From NAT127 sp041655035 (GTDB taxonomy: Bacteria; Pseudomonadota; Gammaproteobacteria; Pseudomonadales; Porticoccaceae): a DNA stretch of 27,444 nt. Location: positions 1-27,444 of the forward strand of contig JBAZCN010000036.1 of assembly GCA_041655035.1 (NCBI GenBank), read 5' to 3'. The notes below the pieces were generated by a model that saw nothing but the letters and a program-made list of their open reading frames with translations, was not told where the DNA came from and searched no databases. A program made the position numbers and the translations under genes. Positions 22,004-27,444 of the stretch are shown in pieces (positions within the stretch are counted from its first letter, which is position 1; every line of letters starts with the position of its first letter).

Positions 22004-23965
22004 CTATGTTCCACCCGGGCGGGGGCAATTTGTGGGGCGGCCCCCGACCCACTTCATGTCCTCCTTCAGGATGCGCTGGATTTCCAGTACCGCAGCGGCG
22101 TTCTGTTGCACGCTGTGGCCCGATATGATGATCTTCTCGGACAGTGCGCCGGGAAGGTGGGCGCTGCGGTAAGGCACCAGGCCGTCATCGGAGTCAGCCA
22201 ACGACACCCTGGGATTGACCTGGGCCACGATCGAGTGATAACGCACCAGGGGCGAGATGGGCAGGTCTGTCGCGGTGCGCACGAAAGGGTCGTTCTTGTC
22301 GAGGTTGTTGACGCTGTTGGGTATCACCCACAGCTTTTCGCGGCTGTCGGCAGTCGCATTCGGCACCAGTTTCTCGGTGATCTCTTCGAGTACTGTGATC
22401 GGGAAGCGGATGAATCCAGCCATCCAGCGACCCAGACGCCCACCGGCGATGGTCGTACCTCGATGCGGCGCGGCGACGAAGATGGCCCTGCCGATCTGCG
22501 GGAAAGGCTCGAAACGCAACATTGGGCCGATGCGCTCGATCTGCTCGGGGGTCAGCTGGCTGCGGTCCACCGCCAGCTGTATCAGCGATTGGTCGGCCGC
22601 CGACACCATCAAGCGTGCGATGACACCGCCCATGCTGTGCCCCACCAGCACCAGATCGGCAGAGGCCGGTGCCTGACCGGAAGGGTCGAAATGCGCCAGG
22701 GTGTCGTCGAGTGCCCGGCGAATCATGGCGTGGTTCACGGCGATCGGCATGTTGGTGGGATAGTAGACCTGCCAGATCTGGTAGTGCTGGCGCAGGCTCT
22801 CATCCCCCAGGATCTCATTGGCCAGTTCCACCCAGGCCTCAGGGCTGCTGGCCAGGCCGTGCAGCATGACGATGATCCGCCGGTTCGGATCGTAAGGTTG
22901 CATCAGGTAGACATGGGGGCGGTCGATGCCGCCCTCACGTCCAAGCAGGCTGCGCAGCGACTGTCGGCTGAAGCCGGCGCGGGACAGCCACAGCCCATAG
23001 CCGGCAGTGAAATTGGCAGCCAGTGGCACGGGTTGACCATGCAGCATGGCAGCCGATTCGACGTAGGGGTCGTGCACCGTCAAGCGGGCGGTACGGGTGC
23101 GCAGTACAGTGTCCAGGTCTTCCCCGTCCGGGTGCAACAGAATCGTCATGGACGGCGCGGGCATCTCGCTCCATGGCAGCGGCTGGGCATAGCGGCCCGC
23201 CAGCGGGCGGCCGCTTTGGGTCGGGGCCACCGCCAACGGCTGGTCCGGCATGACTGCCACCAGTTCGGCGCCGAAGCCATCGCGCCGGTAAAGGCTGCGC
23301 AACCCACGGAAAGACAGGGACGAGGCGGGCAGGAGTTCGGCTGGCACCGCCGCACCGCGTGACAGGCGCGTACTGCCCATATCGAGCTGTATCACCCAAC
23401 CGGCGATGTCCCGGCTGCTCTGTGCCTGCAATTGCGCAGGCAGTTGTTGGCGCATCTCGAACAGCCCCGTGGCGGCGCGCTCGACAGCGTGGTTGTACCA
23501 ATCGCGTACCTGGGTCTGGCGATCCTCGAAGGCCCGCTCGCCGGGCGTGCGGTCGCCGAAGAACAGGTAGGCATAGGCATGGCGGATGGTCTCAAGCCAG
23601 GCGGCCTGTTGCTCCGGCCCGGGTTTCATGGTGTATGCCCGCGCCAGCCAAAGTTCGGACAGCGCCGCCAGGCGCCGATCCGTGGCAACACCGGTCACCG
23701 CGGCCAGGGCTTCAACGCAATCCCGCGCGGTCGGCGTCGCGCAGGCACCTGCATCCAATGCCGCTACCCTGATGGTCTGGCTGGTCGCATCGCTGAGCTT
23801 GCCGCGTGTCAGGATATCTCCGCGCTTGAGTTCGATGGCCTCCTCGGCATTCAGCGTATGGACTTCGACCGCAGGTCCGAACTCACGCAAGATCGAGCAG
23901 CCCCCCAGCAACGAGGAGGCAACGGCAAGTAATACCAGCGGGCGACAGCGCTGTACGAACCTCAT
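22004..23965 (-). CDS. Alpha/beta-hydrolase lipoprotein (lipase/esterase-like)
   Basis: The 653-aa protein has a lipoprotein signal peptide (MRFVQRCRPLVLLAVASSLLGGC; lipobox L-G-G-C, Cys about 23) followed by Ser-Ile, so outer-membrane sorting is expected. Residues about 40-350 are an unassigned N-terminal region. The hydrolase domain from about 360 has IVMLHGLASSPEAW (oxyanion), the nucleophile elbow VGHSMGGVIAR (Ser about 444), the acid in SDDGLVPY (about 592-599) and the late His in ISGHSVQQN (about 617), so the triad is complete. It resembles secreted triacylglycerol lipase and palmitoyl-thioesterase-type proteins; the substrate is unknown. It is the last gene of the tetR-DUF4105 operon (ATGA overlap). 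Confidence 0.85.
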   Translation of the reverse strand: MRFVQRCRPLVLLAVASSLLGGCSILREFGPAVEVHTLNAEEAIELKRGDILTRGKLSDATSQTIRVAALDAGACATPTARDCVEALAAVTGVATDRRLAALSELWLARAYTMKPGPEQQAAWLETIRHAYAYLFFGDRTPGERAFEDRQTQVRDWYNHAVERAATGLFEMRQQLPAQLQAQSSRDIAGWVIQLDMGSTRLSRGAAVPAELLPASSLSFRGLRSLYRRDGFGAELVAVMPDQPLAVAPTQSGRPLAGRYAQPLPWSEMPAPSMTILLHPDGEDLDTVLRTRTARLTVHDPYVESAAMLHGQPVPLAANFTAGYGLWLSRAGFSRQSLRSLLGREGGIDRPHVYLMQPYDPNRRIIVMLHGLASSPEAWVELANEILGDESLRQHYQIWQVYYPTNMPIAVNHAMIRRALDDTLAHFDPSGQAPASADLVLVGHSMGGVIARLMVSAADQSLIQLAVDRSQLTPEQIERIGPMLRFEPFPQIGRAIFVAAPHRGTTIAGGRLGRWMAGFIRFPITVLEEITEKLVPNATADSREKLWVIPNSVNNLDKNDPFVRTATDLPISPLVRYHSIVAQVNPRVSLADSDDGLVPYRSAHLPGALSEKIIISGHSVQQNAAAVLEIQRILKEDMKWVGGRPTNCPRPGGT

Positions 23966-25005
23966 GGGCGCACCTCGTCGACCGGAATGCCAGGCACGCC
24001 CTGCCGAATCGCCATCGAGAAATCGCGCCCTGATACATCGGCGGCCAGGGCGCGCTCGTTGATGTGGCCCAGCGACTGCAGTTCGGCGTAGCGATAGCCG
24101 GGCGTCAGCCCGTGCAGATCGCGGGCGTACTCCGCAAAGCGTCCCGACACCAGCAACCGATAGTCCAACGGCAGGGTCGGGGCAATAAGCCGGGCCAGCT
24201 CGAACACAACCGTCGTGCAGTTGCTGGTCAGCGTATTGTAAAAGCGCGGGGAGCGCCGCAGTTCGTTGGCCGCGCGCAGGTATTCCAGAAACAGCGCGCG
24301 AACATTCGCCTGGTCCATTTGCAGCCGGTAAAGGTAGACATCCTCGCCTCGGACATTGCTGCGGGTTCGCAGGATGTCGCGCTCATCGGCCGCCATCAGG
24401 ATCTGCTCGAACTGACGGAAGAATCCACCGACCGTCGAAAAGGATTCGTGGCGCTCCTTGCGTATTTCCACCGAGAACACGATCCGCTCACCACCGTCGA
24501 AGCCGAATGACACCAGCGTGTGGGCTATATGCGGACCCATCCAGTAGGAAAGCACCAGGTCGGCGCTGCGCAGCCGGTCCAGCTCGTATGTACGGTTCTC
24601 CCAGCGCGGGCTGTAGTCGGTCTCGCTGCGCCACTCGAAGTTGCGCACGTTTTCCAGGTCAACCTGGTTGCCGTCGATCCTGGCCTCCAGCAACCGGGCG
24701 ACGTCGTCGGCCCACAGCCGTTGGTGTGAGGGCTGCAGGGTGCTCCACCACCCCGCCAGGATAGCAACGGCGCTTGCGAACACCACCGCCGTGAAATTGC
24801 GCGTCCGACGGCCGGGCAGGCCTGTCAGCGCCACCACCATCGACAGCCCCGCGGCCGTCCACAGAGCAAGGGCAATCCAGCGAACAGCCGGCTGCGGTGC
24901 CTGATACCACAGGGCCAGCACTCCCCAGGCAGTCAGCACCAGCACCGCAAAGCCAGTGACCAGCCGGGCTAGGCGGCGCCGGGCGCTACTCTTTGCCCGG
25001 CTCAC
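23962..25005 (-). CDS. DUF4105 (Lnb N-terminal periplasmic domain-like) membrane protein
   Basis: The 347-aa protein has three hydrophobic segments (about 15-33, 41-62, 70-90) and then a soluble domain. The domain has the DUF4105 hallmarks: NVRNFEWRSETDYSPRWENR (about 119-138), WMGPHIAHTLVSFGF with two His (about 155-169), and YNTLTSNCTTVVFELA with a conserved Cys at about 263. In Bacteroidetes a protein with this domain (Lnb) N-acylates lipoproteins. In proteobacteria the role is not established, and this one could be an acyltransferase or a Cys hydrolase. The start is GTG, overlapping the tetR stop as GTGA; the stop overlaps the start of a lipoprotein gene. The tight operon makes a joint function with that lipoprotein hydrolase likely. 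Confidence 0.85.
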   Translation of the reverse strand: MSRAKSSARRRLARLVTGFAVLVLTAWGVLALWYQAPQPAVRWIALALWTAAGLSMVVALTGLPGRRTRNFTAVVFASAVAILAGWWSTLQPSHQRLWADDVARLLEARIDGNQVDLENVRNFEWRSETDYSPRWENRTYELDRLRSADLVLSYWMGPHIAHTLVSFGFDGGERIVFSVEIRKERHESFSTVGGFFRQFEQILMAADERDILRTRSNVRGEDVYLYRLQMDQANVRALFLEYLRAANELRRSPRFYNTLTSNCTTVVFELARLIAPTLPLDYRLLVSGRFAEYARDLHGLTPGYRYAELQSLGHINERALAADVSGRDFSMAIRQGVPGIPVDEVRP

Positions 25006-25637
25006 TTGGGCTGCAGCAGTTCAAGCAGTAATTGCCGATGTATGTCCCGCAGCTCCGCCAGCGATATGGCGGGATTGTTCGCGGACAGAATCGTCGAGTT
25101 CAGCCACAGCAGCGCCGGGGAGAGCGCCAGCGGGAAGAAGTGCTCGGTTAGGACACCTTGGCGAACGATGCCGCGGCTTATGCAGCGGTCGATGATGGCC
25201 CGTGCCCGCGCTCGCAGCCGGTGCACAACTTCGTCGCGCCAATGTTTCACCAACTCCGGCACCCTGGCGCTCTCGGCCAGCAGCAGCCGGTAGACCGCCA
25301 TCGTCGCGGGCGACTGAAACGTCGTGTACAGGCGATCGAGATAGACATCCACCAACTCCGGCAACTGCAGGTCTTCGTCCGGAAGCCAGCCCTGGATATC
25401 GTTCAGCTGGCTGGTCGCACGCTCGAGCAGGGCGTGAAAAATCTCATCCTTGCTTTTGAAGTGGGCGTAGATGCCTGCCTTGGACAGGCCAGCGCATTCG
25501 GCAATGCGTTCGATCGACACGGCGTTGTATGTCCGGTCCGAGAATTCGACCAGCGCGGCGTCCAGTATCTCCTCCTTCCGTTCTGCAGAAGGCAAGTAGC
25601 GGCGCTTGTCCGATACGTCGTTTTTCTTGAGAGACAT
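25002..25637 (-). CDS. TetR/AcrR family transcriptional regulator
   Basis: The 211-aa protein has a typical TetR N-terminal helix-turn-helix: RKEEILDAALVEFSDRTYNA, then SIERIAECAGLSKAGIYAHF and KSKDEIFHALLE (about 20-72). The C-terminal ligand domain is not assignable to a ligand class, though its end (DRCISRGIVRQGVL, LALSPALLWL) resembles AcrR-type C-terminal regions. ATG with AAGG 8 bases upstream. It heads the minus-strand operon and is divergent from an outer-membrane efflux gene. The inverted repeat at 25800-25823 is the best operator candidate, so it probably represses the efflux gene and perhaps itself. Confidence 0.93.
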   Translation of the reverse strand: MSLKKNDVSDKRRYLPSAERKEEILDAALVEFSDRTYNAVSIERIAECAGLSKAGIYAHFKSKDEIFHALLERATSQLNDIQGWLPDEDLQLPELVDVYLDRLYTTFQSPATMAVYRLLLAESARVPELVKHWRDEVVHRLRARARAIIDRCISRGIVRQGVLTEHFFPLALSPALLWLNSTILSANNPAISLAELRDIHRQLLLELLQPK

Positions 25638-25770
25638 TGAAAGACCTTATTCGTAAATATGTATGAGTGGTGCTCTGTGGCGATCCGCTGCGCCGGAAGA
25701 ATCGGGCAGTCCCAAGCCCGCACCGTGCAGTTCCAGTATTGATTTCGGCGCGCAATGGGCAAAGAGCGGC

Positions 25771-25823
25771 TTGCGCCCTGCGGATTGTACCGTATAATCA
25801 AAAACAACCGTCCAGTCGTTTTT
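25771..25823 (+). promoter_or_regulatory. Efflux-gene promoter with overlapping inverted-repeat operator candidate
   Basis: A perfect -10 TATAAT (25793-25798) has TTGCGC (25771-25776, weak -35) 16 bases upstream. Starting one base after the -10, AAAAACAAC (25800-25808) and GTCGTTTTT (25815-25823) form 9-base half-sites with one mismatch around a 6-base spacer. The site covers the expected +1 and would block transcription if bound by the adjacent TetR protein. On the other strand TACAAT (25789-25784) could be a -10 facing tetR. The remainder of the 301-base gap (25638-25770 and 25824-25938) shows no clear gene. Confidence 0.6.
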
Positions 25824-25938
25824 ATCTGAGAGCAAGCTGCGAATGCTCCAGAGGCCGCGAAGGGACACATCGTGGATGGCGGCTACCACAATCTCAACCA
25901 GGCCCATCCAGCTCTCGATATTCGTACGGACCGCGATC

Positions 25939-27429
25939 ATGCATCCAGTTTCTCCCATTTTTCCCGAGTCCCGGCGGCGAGCTCCATCGGTGATGGTGCT
26001 AACGGCTGTCGTACTGACCGGCTGCATGTCGCTGGCGCCGCAGCCGGATACACCGCCACTGCCGGTGTCCGATACCTGGCCCGGTCATTTGGCGTCCAAC
26101 GTCAACGGCGCCCACGCCGCGGATCTTTCCTGGCGGTCATACTTCACCGATCCCCTGCTCCAACGCCTGATTGAAACCGCACTGGAGAATAACCGCGACC
26201 TGCGCCTGGCCGCGCTGCATGTCGAGGAAGCGAGCGCCGCATTCCGCATCCGGCGCGCGGACCGGTTTCCTGATGTCGGCCTGGGCGCGCAGGGTGGACG
26301 CGTCCGGAGCCCGGGGGACCTGAACCTGTCGGGCCAGTCGGTCGTCAGCGGCGAGTACCGGGCCGAGGTCGGCCTGAGCAGCTGGGAGCTCGACCTGTGG
26401 GGCCGGGTACGCAACCTCGAGGATGCGGCCCTGCAAAGCTGGCTGGCCACCGACGCGGCCCGCCAGGCCGTCCACCTTGCATTGGTCGCCCAGGTGGCAG
26501 ACGGCTATCTGGGCCTGCGCGAAATCGACGAGCGCGTGACCATCGCACGGCAAACCGTCACCACCCGCGAGGAGTCGTATCGCATCTTCCAGCGTCGCCA
26601 CGAGGTCGGCTCGACCTCAAAGCTGGATCTCACCCAGGTCCAGACCCTGTTGACCCAGGCGCAGGCGCTGCTGGCCCAGCTTGAGCAGGCGCGCGCCAGC
26701 CAGTTCCACGCACTTGCCCTGTTGGTCGGCGCGGATCCTGGGCCGCTGCCGGCCAAAGCACCCTTCGACGCGACCACTGTGCTGGCCGATCTTCAGGTGG
26801 GCTTGCCCTCGGAACTGCTGGCGAATCGGCCGGACATCATTTCCGCGGAACACCAACTGCGCGCCAACGATGCCAACATCGGTGCGGCGCGCGCCGCGTT
26901 CTGGCCGCGCATTGCACTGACCGGAAGCTATGGCACGGCCAGCGCGGACCTCGATGGCCTGTTCGACTCCGGCAGTCGCGCCTGGACCTTCAGGCCCACA
27001 GTGTCGCTGCCCATCTTCGACGGCGGACGACGGCGCGCCAATCTGACGCTGAGCCAGGTGCGTCGCGACATGGCCGTCGCCGGATACGAAAAGACCATTC
27101 AAACAGCCTTCCGCGAGGTGGTCGATGCATTGAGCGCCAAGCAGTGGCTGGCTGAGCAGTTACAGATCCAGCGCACCAATCTGGCGGCGCAAAGCGAGCG
27201 CGCACGGTTGGCTCAGCTGCGCTACGACAACGGTTCGGCGGCCTACCTGGAAGTGCTGGACGCCCAGCGCGACCTGCTGGATGCCGGGCAGCAACTGGTG
27301 CAGGCACGCCGCGCGCTCCTCTCCAGCCAGGTGGCGCTGTACGCCGCCCTCGGCGGCGGCAGCCTCGCTGCCGACAGCGAAGTACAGAACGGCATCCCAG
27401 CGCCCGCGCCCTCCACATCAACCCGTTAA
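25939..27429 (+). CDS. NodT-family outer membrane efflux lipoprotein
   Basis: A 496-aa RND-type outer-membrane factor. The N-terminus has basic residues (SRRR) then VMVLTAVVLTGC with the lipid-modified Cys at about 29. It continues with WRSYFTDPLLQRLIETALENNRDLRLAALHVEEA, SSWELDLWGRVR, RRHEVGSTSKLDLTQV, the family signature LPSELLANRPDIISAEHQLRAND, and in the second half PIFDGGRRRANL, RYDNGSAAYLEVLDAQRDL. ATG 25939 gives a normal lipoprotein signal; the frame is open to 25843, but the extra residues do not look like a signal peptide. No periplasmic adaptor or inner-membrane pump gene is visible before the window ends; they may follow, since only 15 bases remain. Confidence 0.93.
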   Translation: MHPVSPIFPESRRRAPSVMVLTAVVLTGCMSLAPQPDTPPLPVSDTWPGHLASNVNGAHAADLSWRSYFTDPLLQRLIETALENNRDLRLAALHVEEASAAFRIRRADRFPDVGLGAQGGRVRSPGDLNLSGQSVVSGEYRAEVGLSSWELDLWGRVRNLEDAALQSWLATDAARQAVHLALVAQVADGYLGLREIDERVTIARQTVTTREESYRIFQRRHEVGSTSKLDLTQVQTLLTQAQALLAQLEQARASQFHALALLVGADPGPLPAKAPFDATTVLADLQVGLPSELLANRPDIISAEHQLRANDANIGAARAAFWPRIALTGSYGTASADLDGLFDSGSRAWTFRPTVSLPIFDGGRRRANLTLSQVRRDMAVAGYEKTIQTAFREVVDALSAKQWLAEQLQIQRTNLAAQSERARLAQLRYDNGSAAYLEVLDAQRDLLDAGQQLVQARRALLSSQVALYAALGGGSLAADSEVQNGIPAPAPSTSTR

Positions 27430-27444
27430 GGCACGACCGAATCC

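Noticed and set aside
21794..23362. A 522-codon plus-strand frame opposite waaA and the hydrolase lipoprotein
   Set aside because: It crosses two confident minus-strand genes and their gap, and its composition is that of an antisense shadow.
25647..26027. A 126-codon minus-strand frame between tetR and the efflux gene
   Set aside because: It spans the promoter/operator region and the start of the efflux gene, has no good ribosome site and no recognisable family. It is kept only as a remote possibility.

Overview
This window looks like chromosomal DNA from a high-GC gammaproteobacterium. By gene order and protein sequence it sits nearer the Pseudomonas/Cellvibrionales side than the Enterobacterales. 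The genus cannot be fixed from sequence alone. Most genes are housekeeping. I see no rRNA, tRNA, CRISPR array, insertion sequence or prophage.

Layout. (1) Positions 1-8884, minus strand: glyA with an intrinsic terminator, then nrdR-ribD-ribE-[palindromic repeat]-ribB(X)-ribH-nusB-thiL-pgpA-secreted retropepsin-like protease-ribA, and the first 17 codons of hisF cut by the window edge. This holds a full set of the classical riboflavin genes together with the NusB antiterminator, thiamine phosphate kinase and a phospholipid phosphatase. Junctions are tight, often overlapping by a few bases. (2) Positions 9113-10808, plus strand: a pair of replication-type genes, a protein with three tandem DnaT-like ssDNA-binding domains overlapping a phage lambda P-like helicase-loader protein, with no phage genes around them. 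(3) Positions 10809-12161: a second copy of the palindromic repeat, a DUF4197 lipoprotein and a small GlsB/YeaQ-type membrane protein. (4) Positions 12262-20674: parC-parE-yqiA-cpdA-yqiB-nudF on the minus strand with tolC divergent, closely matching the E. coli parE-yqiA-cpdA-yqiB-nudF/tolC arrangement. waaA (Kdo transferase) converges on tolC with a 26-base tail overlap. (5) Positions 22004-27429: an accessory-looking module with tetR-DUF4105(Lnb-like)-alpha/beta-hydrolase lipoprotein on the minus strand in one overlapping operon, and a divergent NodT-type outer-membrane efflux lipoprotein. A clear promoter and inverted-repeat operator candidate lies between them.

The observations most worth following are: the two-copy palindromic element, a nested inverted repeat, one copy of which sits inside the riboflavin operon just upstream of ribB where many relatives carry an FMN riboswitch; the triple-DnaT/lambda-P pair, with a possible leaderless promoter; and the Lnb-like/lipoprotein-hydrolase/TetR/outer-membrane-efflux module. 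Several genes start at GTG or TTG and would be mis-started by simple ATG-first calling.
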